Source: an uncultured Pseudophaeobacter sp.
GTDB lineage: Bacteria; Pseudomonadota; Alphaproteobacteria; Rhodobacterales; Rhodobacteraceae
Assembly: GCA_905479575.1 (NCBI GenBank)
Contig: CAJQNB010000041.1
Span: 37,678-101,677 of the forward strand
DNA length: 64,000 nucleotides
Reading direction: 5' to 3'
In this document: piece by piece, positions 26,737 to 34,374 of the stretch
Numbering within the stretch: the stretch's first letter is position 1
How the letters are laid out: each line of letters opens with the position of its first letter
Made by a program: the position numbers and the translations under genes
Notes under the pieces: generated by a model
What the model saw: the letters and a program-made list of their open reading frames with translations, nothing else
The model's database searches: none
What the model was told of the DNA's origin: nothing

Positions 26737-27213
26737 CTCAAGGCCGAAGGCGAAGGCGAGTGGAATGCTCGCAAGCAGGGTGGTCCAAAACGTCGGCTCT
26801 GGCGCAAGATACACATAGGAATTGACAAAGAAATGCCATGACGCGAGTGCCGCTCGTGGTGCCCATGCTGTCCTACCACCACGCAAGAACGCCAAACCGC
26901 GGCAACCCACCCCGGCCGGAGCCATCGCTCGGAACGATGCAGTGGATGCCTCGCGCTACCTCGACGAACCATTTGGAAGCGATGCAGCGGATATCACCGC
27001 AGGAGCCGCGTCGAGACCAAGATGCACTGTGTGAAGCAATTGGACCAATCCTTGATGGCCCGAGACTTCGAGCGATAGATCGCTGAGATCCAATTCCGGA
27101 TCGCCGTCTTGAACCACTACACCGCTCTTGGCAAACCTGTCACAGAGCCCGCAGGATAACTCCGTCCGGGGAAAGGGGGATTCTGTCCTTCAGACGATTT
27201 GCGTAACAAAGCC
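26737..27213 (+). mobile_element. IS5-family relic, left copy (forward)
   Basis: A decayed transposase in the forward direction. Fragments in order: KAEGEGEWNARKQGGPKRR and RKIHIGIDKE (to about 26,834); after an internal deletion CHDASAARGAHAVLPPRKNAK (about 26,836-26,898) and its continuation; then C-terminal codons around 27,030-27,160 (MARDFER, a stop, IAEIQFRIAVLN, ending PVTEPAG). The right end is CGATTTGCGTAACAAAGCC at 27,195-27,213, the IS5-type terminal sequence also ending the other copy. The 5' third and left terminal repeat are missing. Confidence 0.8.
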
Positions 27214-27381
27214 GGGCCACTTCACTAAGCCTCCAGGTTACTCGTCTGGTGATTGTGCATGATAGCGAATAAACTCGCCCCATTTCTGGCTAGACGGGAC
27301 AGTTCCCGGCAGATAATAAATTGCCACTAAACAGGCCGTAGCGAAATCTGCTTCGGGGCAGTGCCAAAAAATGGAGCAGAC
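27214..27381. other. Leader region of the aryl-polyene-type cluster
   Basis: 168 bases between the IS5 end and the ACP start. It should contain the promoter of the cluster; no clear -35/-10 pair is evident. GGAG (27,373-27,376) five bases before the ATG at 27,382 serves as ribosome site. Confidence 0.4.
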
Positions 27382-27675
27382 ATGTCAGTAACCCAACTTG
27401 CAGATCAGGGCGATTTTGAAAAGCTACAGATTGAAGTCGCTGAATTGATTGTGAAGGCATTGGTTCTGGATGACGTGACTGCTGCGGAAATCGATTTTGA
27501 TGCTCCTCTGTTCGGTGAGGGGCTTGGGCTTGACTCCATCGACGCCCTGGAAATCGCCTTTGCCATCAGCGAGACCTATGGCTTCAAACTGCGCTCCGAT
27601 GATGAGCGTAACGAAGAGATCTTCTCTTGCGTGCGTGCTCTTTCCAGTCACATCGCGGAAAACCGCAAGACGTGA
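27382..27675 (+). CDS. Acyl carrier protein of the aryl-polyene-type cluster
   Basis: A 97-residue ACP. Ser52 in GLGLDSIDALEIAF is the phosphopantetheine site. The DSIDALE form is typical of ACPs in aryl-polyene and related clusters, as opposed to DSLDTVE of housekeeping AcpP. It would hold the growing polyene. The ATG at 27,382 has GGAG upstream; an in-frame ATG at 27,361 lies further up. Its TGA overlaps the GTG of the next gene. It is the only ACP visible in the cluster. Confidence 0.9.
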   Translation: MSVTQLADQGDFEKLQIEVAELIVKALVLDDVTAAEIDFDAPLFGEGLGLDSIDALEIAFAISETYGFKLRSDDERNEEIFSCVRALSSHIAENRKT

Positions 27676-28310
27676 GCCTAAATCCAGCAGGCTGGCCTCC
27701 TCATCTGAGGGCGGCCGTCACGGGTGCCTTGCTTGTCTCCTGCTGGCTGTTTGCTTCGCCTCTGCTGAATGCTGTATTCATTCTGTTCACCCTGCATGTC
27801 TTTTCGCTGTTCTTGCGTGATGTCTGCGGCCTTCAATGGGCCAGACTAATCCTGCTGAGGATCGGGGGGGCCTTGGGGGTACTCCTGGCGTTCTGGAAGC
27901 CAGAGCTGCAATTTGTGCCCTATCTCGCCGTCATCGCAATCAACCTGAGCATGGCCTATGTCTTTGGCCACAATCTACTGCGCGGGCAGCCCAGCGTTTT
28001 GCTCCAGTTCGTCACCGCCGCTCATCTAGGACCAAACCCATCTGCAGAGTTCACGGCCTACCTAAGGCGGCAATGCGGGGTCTGGCTGGGCGTCGGTCTG
28101 TTTTGCGCTGGTTTGGGCCTACTGGCCCTTGGGAGTGAACCCCTGCGCCCCCTTGCTAGCGTGATATTGGTCACGCTTCTGGTTGCTCAGGTGCTGTGGT
28201 TTGTCATATCTCATGAAATTGCCCGCCTCCGGTTTAAACGGCCGGAAACCTGGCAGCGCTCTATATCATTGATAATGCAGCGTGATACCTGGAAGAAATT
28301 GGACATCTGA
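27672..28310 (+). CDS. Membrane protein of the aryl-polyene-type cluster (COG4648-like)
   Basis: A 212-residue protein with about six hydrophobic segments and a basic C-terminus (RLRFKRPETWQRS). It starts at GTG overlapping the ACP stop (GTGA). Aryl-polyene clusters usually carry a polytopic protein of this size next to the ACP and AMP-ligase; its function is unknown. Two bases separate it from the AMP-ligase start. Inner-membrane location is predicted from hydrophobicity only. Confidence 0.8.
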   Translation: MSLNPAGWPPHLRAAVTGALLVSCWLFASPLLNAVFILFTLHVFSLFLRDVCGLQWARLILLRIGGALGVLLAFWKPELQFVPYLAVIAINLSMAYVFGHNLLRGQPSVLLQFVTAAHLGPNPSAEFTAYLRRQCGVWLGVGLFCAGLGLLALGSEPLRPLASVILVTLLVAQVLWFVISHEIARLRFKRPETWQRSISLIMQRDTWKKLDI

Positions 28311-28312
28311 AC

Positions 28313-29659
28313 ATGTATGCAGCAGACAGAAACCTGTTCTTTTCAAAAGATGGCACTATTGATCAAAAGCAATTTGTCACCGATATTGCTGCCCTGCGCG
28401 GTCAGGTGCAGGGGGCGGGATCGATCTGCAACCTGTTTCAGGATCGCTACCAATTCTCCCTCGGCATTGTCGCCGGGTTGTTGAACAAACAAACGATTGT
28501 CCTGCCGCCGTCGCTGGCACCAGAGGCGATCCGCTCCGCGATTTCCGATGCGCCCGCCCCAGTTATTCTGAGCACCAACGCAGATCATGACGCGCTTGCA
28601 CCCCGCCTGTCGTTTGAAGCTGCGCAGCCCGGAGAGGTAGAGGTTCGGGATTTTGCAACACTGCTGCAAGACAGTTCCACAGAAATTCGCGTCTATAGCT
28701 CAGGCTCGACCAAGCAGCCAAAATGTAACGTCAAAACCTGGAAGATGCTACGCGGCGGTGCGGCGATAACCGATCAGATCATTCAGGATCTGGATGCGTC
28801 CCCATCAGAGGTCGGGCTGCTGGGCACCACGCCGCATGGTCATATGTACGGGCTGGAAGCCACAATCTTTGCCACGCTTGGTTTTGGCCACGCGACCTAT
28901 CGGGACACCATTTTTTATCCCGCCGACCTGGAAGCGGCGGTTGAGGCGGCGCGCGCCTGCGGAATTTCCAAACTTGTACTGATCACCAGCCCTGCACATC
29001 TGCGGTTTCTTGAGGCTGCCATTTTGGCCGCACCGGAAATCATCTGCGTGCTCTCCGCCACAGCACCCTTCCCTCAGGCGCTGGCTCAGAAACTGGCCCG
29101 CAGAGAAAACCTGAAGGTCATGGAGATATATGGCAGCACCGAGACCGGCTCCATGGCGCTGCGACAAACCGCACATGAACAGGCTTGGAGCCTCTCGGCT
29201 GGGTTTGAGCTGAAAAAGGCGCAGGCAACCTGCCTGGCATTTGCACCGCATCTGCCAGAACCTATCGCGCTGGAAGACGAGATCGAGCAACATCCCGATG
29301 GGCGCTTTACCTTGCTTGGCCGCGCCGGCGACATGGTGAGCGTGCGGGGAAAGCGGAACAGGCTTGCGGCCTTGAATGCGATCCTTTCGGAGGTTTCCGA
29401 AATATCCGATGGGGTTTTCCTGCACGCCAAGCGCAGCGAGTCCGATGCCCTGGCCATAGCAGTGGTGCCGCCTCTGGACAGTTCCCTGTCAGAAACAGAG
29501 ATACGCAGCCTGGTGCGCCGCCACCTCTTGCGCCATCTCGACGCGGCCTTTGTTCCTAAAAAGCTGTTATTTTTACCCGAAATTCCCCGCTCTGCTACCG
29601 GAAAGATCACCCGCGCAACAACGCTAGAACTGTTGAAAAAAGCCGGATTGCAGAGCTAG
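28313..29659 (+). CDS. AMP-ligase (acyl/aryl adenylating enzyme) of the aryl-polyene-type cluster
   Basis: A 448-residue adenylate-forming enzyme. VYSSGSTKQPK is the phosphate-binding A3 motif, EIYGSTETGSM the A5 motif, and PRSATGKITRA near the C-terminus contains the catalytic lysine of A10. It is shorter than acetyl-CoA synthetases, as in aryl-polyene clusters, where the homologue activates an aromatic acid such as 4-hydroxybenzoate and loads it on the ACP as starter. The starter here is inference. The frame starts two bases after the previous stop. Confidence 0.88.
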   Translation: MYAADRNLFFSKDGTIDQKQFVTDIAALRGQVQGAGSICNLFQDRYQFSLGIVAGLLNKQTIVLPPSLAPEAIRSAISDAPAPVILSTNADHDALAPRLSFEAAQPGEVEVRDFATLLQDSSTEIRVYSSGSTKQPKCNVKTWKMLRGGAAITDQIIQDLDASPSEVGLLGTTPHGHMYGLEATIFATLGFGHATYRDTIFYPADLEAAVEAARACGISKLVLITSPAHLRFLEAAILAAPEIICVLSATAPFPQALAQKLARRENLKVMEIYGSTETGSMALRQTAHEQAWSLSAGFELKKAQATCLAFAPHLPEPIALEDEIEQHPDGRFTLLGRAGDMVSVRGKRNRLAALNAILSEVSEISDGVFLHAKRSESDALAIAVVPPLDSSLSETEIRSLVRRHLLRHLDAAFVPKKLLFLPEIPRSATGKITRATTLELLKKAGLQS

Positions 29660-29709
29660 CCCGCTGTCTGTGCGCTTTGGCTCGGGTCCGCGAATTTTGG
29701 CTCGCAGGC

Positions 29710-30495
29710 TTATACCTGCGGAGCCATCAGTTTTGCCGCCTCCGTGCGAACGCTTTCTTCCAGCTCTGCTGCAAATTCATTTGGGTTTTTGCCTGCTTCG
29801 ATGGGCGGCAGAAACCGCAACGTAATCACTGCGGGTGGTTTTGTCGCGTAGCCCGATGGCCAATGAAGACCTGAATCCGTCACAAAAGGCACAACCGGCA
29901 CACCGCAGTGTTTGTACAGGATCTCAAACCCACGCGCGTAGGGGCGGGTTTCTCCGATGGGAACGCGGGACCCTTCTGGAAAAATGACCATACTCCTACC
30001 TTCGCGGATCGAGGTCTTGCCCTCTTTCAACAGGCGGCGGATGTTTTTGCCTGGGGTCTCGGGATCAATGGGGGTCATTGGCGCATGTTTCAAACCCCAA
30101 CCGAACACCGGAATAGACATAGCAGCGCGCTTGGTCACCATGTTCACATGGGGCACCAGCACCGTCATCATCACAGATTCCCAGGCGGTAAGGTGATTGC
30201 CCATATAGATCACAGGCCCAGCGGGAATGTGTTCCCGACCTTCGATCTTGTAAGTCACCCCAAGGATGTATTTGGCACCATAAATATACCCACAGGACCA
30301 AAACCGAAGCAATCGGCGCACCAACACCGGCGTTGGCCGCCAATGCAGGTAAAAAATGATGCAGGCGCCTGCTGTAATACTGACCAGGAAAACGAAGGCT
30401 TCATAGACACGGGTTCTCAGCCAGGCAGCTAAATATGGCAAAAGCCGTTTTGACTGAACGTTTTCTTCGCGGGCAAAGGTATTCATGACTTCCAT
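29710..30495 (-). CDS. PlsC-type 1-acyl-glycerol-3-phosphate acyltransferase-like protein
   Basis: A 261-residue acyltransferase with an N-terminal membrane helix (EAFVFLVSITAGACIIFYL). Catalytic block I is NHLTAWE, with Glu where most PlsC proteins have Asp (NHx4D); block III is VIFPEGSRVPIG. The gene runs against the rest of the cluster, between AMP-ligase and methyltransferase, so it is separately transcribed. It may act in phospholipid synthesis or attach the polyene to a lipid. Start uncertain: ATGs at 30,495 and 30,486, frame open to 30,585. Confidence 0.8.
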   Translation of the reverse strand: MEVMNTFAREENVQSKRLLPYLAAWLRTRVYEAFVFLVSITAGACIIFYLHWRPTPVLVRRLLRFWSCGYIYGAKYILGVTYKIEGREHIPAGPVIYMGNHLTAWESVMMTVLVPHVNMVTKRAAMSIPVFGWGLKHAPMTPIDPETPGKNIRRLLKEGKTSIREGRSMVIFPEGSRVPIGETRPYARGFEILYKHCGVPVVPFVTDSGLHWPSGYATKPPAVITLRFLPPIEAGKNPNEFAAELEESVRTEAAKLMAPQV

Positions 30496-30693
30496 CAGCT
30501 TGGTACGAGGGCAAAACCGTCTATACACGTCGAATGTAACGCTACAAACACCTTTTAAAACCACTGCGCCGTGTAGGTTTAGCACCTTGCAGGGCTGGCA
30601 GGCTTGATTTCTCTACTGGTATAAGTTGCGCTGAAGAGCCAAGGATCTGATTCGAGAGTTTTGGCCGAATATCTAGGCGACAAGGTCTTATCA

Positions 30694-31428
30694 ATGTCCG
30701 ACGGCAACAAACCAATCGTAGTTGGTGAGTATTACGAGTCACACGCAGAAAAGCAGGCCTTCCTGCGTCAGGTGTTTGACGACACTGCTAAAAACTATGA
30801 GGCCATCGCAAAATGGGGCTGGTTCGGCTCTGGCGACTGGTATCGCCGCGAGGCCCTGCGCCGCAATGGTGTGACCTCCGAGATGCGGGTGCTTGATGTT
30901 GCCACCGGCACCGGTCAGGTGGCACGGGCGCTGATGACCATTCTGGATGACCCCAAACAGATTGAATGCGTTGAACCCTCGGCCGGCATGATCGCAGAGG
31001 CCAAGAAACGTGTTCCGGTGACTTTTCACCAGTCCACAGCGGAAAAACTACCCGTTGAAAACCAAAGCTTCGACTTTCTGACCATGGGGTTTGCCCTGCG
31101 TCATGTGGACAGCCTAGATGACAGTTTCACTGAGTATCACCGCGTTCTGAAAGACGGCGGCAAGGTGCTGATCATGGATGTGACAGTACCAGAAAAAGCC
31201 ATTCCCAAGGCCCTGTTCCGTCTCTACTTCAAGCATATCCTGCCTACAGTGGCGATGATCCTGACCAGAGACCGTAATGTGTTTCGTCTGATGCGCTATT
31301 ACTGGGAATCCATGGATCAGATGGTACCAATAGAAAACGTATTGGACAGCCTGCGCAAAGCCGGGTTCACAACGGTCGAGCACAACTCGTTGCTGGGCTG
31401 TTTTTCCGAATATGTCGCGCGCCGATAG
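30694..31428 (+). CDS. SAM-dependent methyltransferase of the aryl-polyene-type cluster
   Basis: A 244-residue UbiE-like class I methyltransferase. Motif I is VLDVATGTGQVA; the post-motif acidic end is ECVEPSAGM; FDFLTMGFALRHV and LKDGGKVLIMDV follow. In aryl-polyene pathways a methyltransferase modifies the aromatic head (ring C- or O-methylation), a reasonable guess here. The ATG at 30,694 is preferred; an in-frame TTG at 30,661 is less likely. It follows the divergent acyltransferase, so a promoter should lie at 30,500-30,690. Confidence 0.87.
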   Translation: MSDGNKPIVVGEYYESHAEKQAFLRQVFDDTAKNYEAIAKWGWFGSGDWYRREALRRNGVTSEMRVLDVATGTGQVARALMTILDDPKQIECVEPSAGMIAEAKKRVPVTFHQSTAEKLPVENQSFDFLTMGFALRHVDSLDDSFTEYHRVLKDGGKVLIMDVTVPEKAIPKALFRLYFKHILPTVAMILTRDRNVFRLMRYYWESMDQMVPIENVLDSLRKAGFTTVEHNSLLGCFSEYVARR

Positions 31429-31444
31429 CGGACGCTGATCCCTC

Positions 31445-32203
31445 ATGGCCAGTCCTTTTGCTCTGATCCCGGCACACAACGAGATCCTGACCGTTCGGCA
31501 GGTGGTCGAGGAAACCATCCCTTTGGTGGACAAGGTCATTGTGGTCGATGATGGATCAACGGATGGCACGGCGGGCTCCTTATCCAGCACCGGCGCTACT
31601 GTGCTGCGTCACGAAACCAACCTGGGCAAGGGGGATCGCCTGGTCGAAGGCTTCCAGTCGGCACTGGACAAAGGTGCAACGGCAGTGATCGTGCTGGATG
31701 CTGATATGCAGCACGACCCTGCGGATATCCCCAAGTTTCTGGCGCAGCATCAGGATAATCCCCTGGCCATTGTCATGGGGGATCGCTCTGCCGATATGGC
31801 AAACATGCCCGGGTCCCGCCGCAAAGGCATCAAATTTGGCAACTTCTTTATTGGCTGGGCCTGCGGCCGCCGGATCAAGGACGCCCAATGTGGCATGCGG
31901 CTCTACCCCGCGACCGCATTGAAGCGGCTGGACATTCCCAGGCGCCATATTGGGGGGTTCAAATTTGAAACCGCCGCACTGCTCTATGCTGCGGAGAAGG
32001 GAATTCCCTTTGAATACGTGCCCCTGAAAGCCCGCTATGAGGGCTTTGTCCTGCGCCCAAGCCACTTTGACCCCCTGCGTGACTTCATGCGGCTGTTTGG
32101 GCTTGTCACCGAATTTCTACTTCTTAGAGGCCTGCGCCCAATGGGCTTTTTGAAGGCCTTGGGACTTATTGACCAGAAACATAATCGAGGAGAGACGAAA
32201 TGA
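31445..32203 (+). CDS. Family 2 glycosyltransferase
   Basis: A 252-residue GT-A fold enzyme. FALIPAHNE at the N-terminus, VVDDGSTDGT for the nucleotide-sugar site and VLDADMQHDP with the DxD metal motif are clear. It is most like dolichol-phosphate-mannose synthase-type GT2 enzymes without membrane helices. Aryl-polyene clusters often encode such an enzyme, thought to help attach the polyene to a carrier or lipid. Ends in ATGA overlap with the next gene. Confidence 0.88.
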   Translation: MASPFALIPAHNEILTVRQVVEETIPLVDKVIVVDDGSTDGTAGSLSSTGATVLRHETNLGKGDRLVEGFQSALDKGATAVIVLDADMQHDPADIPKFLAQHQDNPLAIVMGDRSADMANMPGSRRKGIKFGNFFIGWACGRRIKDAQCGMRLYPATALKRLDIPRRHIGGFKFETAALLYAAEKGIPFEYVPLKARYEGFVLRPSHFDPLRDFMRLFGLVTEFLLLRGLRPMGFLKALGLIDQKHNRGETK

Positions 32204-32601
32204 AACTTTTGACCTATGCCTTCCTGGGCGCCCTGGCCCTGCAACCGCTGACAGCGACAACCGCGGCGGCTTTGCAGAAAGTCCGGACGTCCTATGTTCA
32301 GCTCAGCGAAGTGACATCAAAGAACACCACGATCCGTGGTGTGGAGAATGCCCTTAAAACCTGCAGCTCGGCACGTGGCTGGAAGTTCAGCCGTGTCGCA
32401 CAAGGCAAATTGATCGGCCAACTGACGGTGCGCGGCAAACATTATGTTGAAGTTGACGTTGAATACAGCAGCCAGGCCTTCAAGATCTCTTACAGAGACT
32501 CGAAGAACATGAAATTCGACGCCGAAAAGAACACCATCCACAAACGCTACAACAGCTGGATCGAAAACCTGACCAACGATGTGATCTTTTGCCTGAAGTA
32601 A
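32200..32601 (+). CDS. Exported small protein of the aryl-polyene-type cluster
   Basis: A 133-residue protein with a signal peptide (MKLLTYAFLGALALQPLTATTAAA). The mature domain has two cysteines (LKTCSSARGW and the terminal DVIFCLK) and a beta-rich core ending NTIHKRYNSWIENL, a pattern I recall in small periplasmic proteins in or near aryl-polyene loci. Starts within the stop of the glycosyltransferase gene. Function unknown. Confidence 0.75.
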   Translation: MKLLTYAFLGALALQPLTATTAAALQKVRTSYVQLSEVTSKNTTIRGVENALKTCSSARGWKFSRVAQGKLIGQLTVRGKHYVEVDVEYSSQAFKISYRDSKNMKFDAEKNTIHKRYNSWIENLTNDVIFCLK

Positions 32602-32644
32602 CCCCCAACTATCCAATCCGGCACATCTGCTCGGAGGCTTGGCT

Positions 32645-32947
32645 GTGCAGCTGATCAGATCAGAGGGCGTTGATCCCAAGTCCAGGTGCCTGGACGGCCA
32701 TTTCCCCGGGAACCCAATTGTTCCCGGGGCGGTTCTGTTGGGTCTGGCCGAACAGGCCTTACGCGACATCGGATATGAGATGAAATGCGTTCAACGCATG
32801 AAGTTTCTGCGCCAACTCATCCCAGATCAGCCGTATGAAATCACCTTGGAAATAGGGGCAGGGGGTACCCTTGCGAAACTTGCGTGGATCTCAGGGACAG
32901 AAACCCTGGCAAATGCGCGGGTAGAACTGCGGCCGACCAATGGCTGA
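32645..32947 (+). CDS. 3-hydroxyacyl-ACP dehydratase, hot-dog fold (ApeI-like)
   Basis: A 100-residue single hot-dog protein. GHFPGNPIVPGAVLL carries the catalytic histidine loop of FabZ/FabA-type dehydratases. It would remove water from the 3-hydroxyacyl-ACP to give the trans double bond of the polyene. GTG at 32,645 is preferred because GGAGG lies seven bases upstream; an in-frame TTG at 32,639 is too close to it. It overlaps the next gene by eight bases. Confidence 0.83.
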   Translation: MQLIRSEGVDPKSRCLDGHFPGNPIVPGAVLLGLAEQALRDIGYEMKCVQRMKFLRQLIPDQPYEITLEIGAGGTLAKLAWISGTETLANARVELRPTNG

Positions 32948-33869
32948 GCAAGAAACCGGGGTGGACCAGGCGACTGGCTGGACCAAAGCCAGGGAATCTG
33001 GGTCTTTGTGGCAGTTGAAATTCATGCGGCTACTGGCAAGCAGACCCCCAAGCCTGATATACGTGCCCCTGCTCTGGGGTATTGCACTGGTCTTTGCGAT
33101 CGACAAACGACGGTTGAGCACCCGAGCCTCGATCGCCTTTCTCACCCGCATTCTGGGCCGCGCGCCAACGCTGTTGGAACGCATGCGGCACGCCAGGACC
33201 TTCAGCCATGCCTTCTTTGACCGGGTGCGGTTGTTGGGGCGCGGGGTTGAGCAGTTTACCGTGTCGACGCGCGGTGCGGAGCCTATTCAAGACCTGGTAA
33301 ACCAGGGCAAAGGGGCCGTGTTGCTAGGCGCGCATTACGGTAGTTTTGAAGCCCTCAGAGCGTTGGATCGAGAGCTTCCAGGCCTGTCGGTTCGCTATAT
33401 GATGTTCACGCAACACGCCAGCAAAAGCACCGGCATTTTGGAAGGCATCAACCCGGACGTCAGCGAAAAGATCATCGCTTTGGAAAATGGCCCCATGGCC
33501 ATGATCCAGGTTTCTGATGCCCTGAGCCGCGGCGAGTTTGTGGCCATTCTGGGGGATCGGCTGCCCGATGCGACTGTACGTGCAAAACAGGATGTCTCAT
33601 TTCTGGGCGATGATATAGAAGTGCCCCTATCCCCCTACCTGACTGCAATGGCAGCCAGGGTTCCAATTATCCTTAGTTTCGCCAGATGGGAATCCAGAGA
33701 CCACTATGCCGCTGAATTCACACAGTTCTATGATGGGGCGCCTGTGCCACGACCCGAGCGCGCTGAAGCCGCTGCACATATGGCGCAGGACTATGCAAAG
33801 GCTCTTGAAGGCTGGTGTCGCGTCGATCCTTATAACTGGTTCAACTTCTTCGATATCTGGCGCCGCTGA
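32940..33869 (+). CDS. LpxL/LpxM-like lipid acyltransferase
   Basis: A 309-residue membrane-associated acyltransferase of the lauroyl-ACP transferase group. A membrane segment occurs at about 38-54 (PSLIYVPLLWGIALVFA); the catalytic HxxxxE motif is LLGAHYGSFEALR; FVAILGDRLPDA follows. Aryl-polyene clusters normally include one such enzyme, thought to transfer the polyene from ACP to a lipid. The start overlaps the dehydratase; its end overlaps the next gene by 77 bases. Confidence 0.88.
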   Translation: MAEQETGVDQATGWTKARESGSLWQLKFMRLLASRPPSLIYVPLLWGIALVFAIDKRRLSTRASIAFLTRILGRAPTLLERMRHARTFSHAFFDRVRLLGRGVEQFTVSTRGAEPIQDLVNQGKGAVLLGAHYGSFEALRALDRELPGLSVRYMMFTQHASKSTGILEGINPDVSEKIIALENGPMAMIQVSDALSRGEFVAILGDRLPDATVRAKQDVSFLGDDIEVPLSPYLTAMAARVPIILSFARWESRDHYAAEFTQFYDGAPVPRPERAEAAAHMAQDYAKALEGWCRVDPYNWFNFFDIWRR

Positions 33870-34374
33870 GCCAAGCTGCTCGCAGCCGGCCCCTGCAACG
33901 CTGGAGCTCGCCTTGAGGGCTGAGCCCATTTCTGTGGACGGCTCAGTGGCCTACGTGGAAACCATTGTACATCCGGCCTTTGGCACTGCAGTCCAAAATG
34001 GCGGTGTCTTTGTCCTGACCCGCGATAAATCCCTGGTGCGGCGGCAAATCACGCCCAAAGCAGAAGATATGACAATCGGCGCCAAGACCATCACCATCCA
34101 GCGTGACGGAACAGAGATCACCCGCGCAATTCCCAAACGCATGCATGCGTTTTTTACTATCCTGCAAGCGGCAGTGTTCAATCAGGGCATTTCTGAACTG
34201 CCGCCGCTGCCCCATAAGATTACATCCACATCAACGGGCTGGACCGCCCGCATTTCGCTGCGCCAAAATGGCGGCGGCAGCATTGTCTTTTCCGGCTGTG
34301 GCGAGACCTTGCAGGCCATCGACCTTGAAATGGCAGGCAATCAAAACCGTCAAATCAGGTTTGTGTCGCAATGA
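33793..34374 (+). CDS. LolA-like outer-membrane carrier of the aryl-polyene-type cluster
   Basis: A 193-residue periplasmic protein. From ATG 33,793 (GCAGGA just upstream) it has a signal peptide ending SSISGAAEPS. The mature region is strand-rich with one cysteine near the end (FSGCGETL). Position directly before the MMPL exporter and size match the LolA-like protein of aryl-polyene clusters, which is thought to shuttle the lipid-linked product across the periplasm. Direct sequence evidence is modest. Confidence 0.72.
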   Translation: MQRLLKAGVASILITGSTSSISGAAEPSCSQPAPATLELALRAEPISVDGSVAYVETIVHPAFGTAVQNGGVFVLTRDKSLVRRQITPKAEDMTIGAKTITIQRDGTEITRAIPKRMHAFFTILQAAVFNQGISELPPLPHKITSTSTGWTARISLRQNGGGSIVFSGCGETLQAIDLEMAGNQNRQIRFVSQ

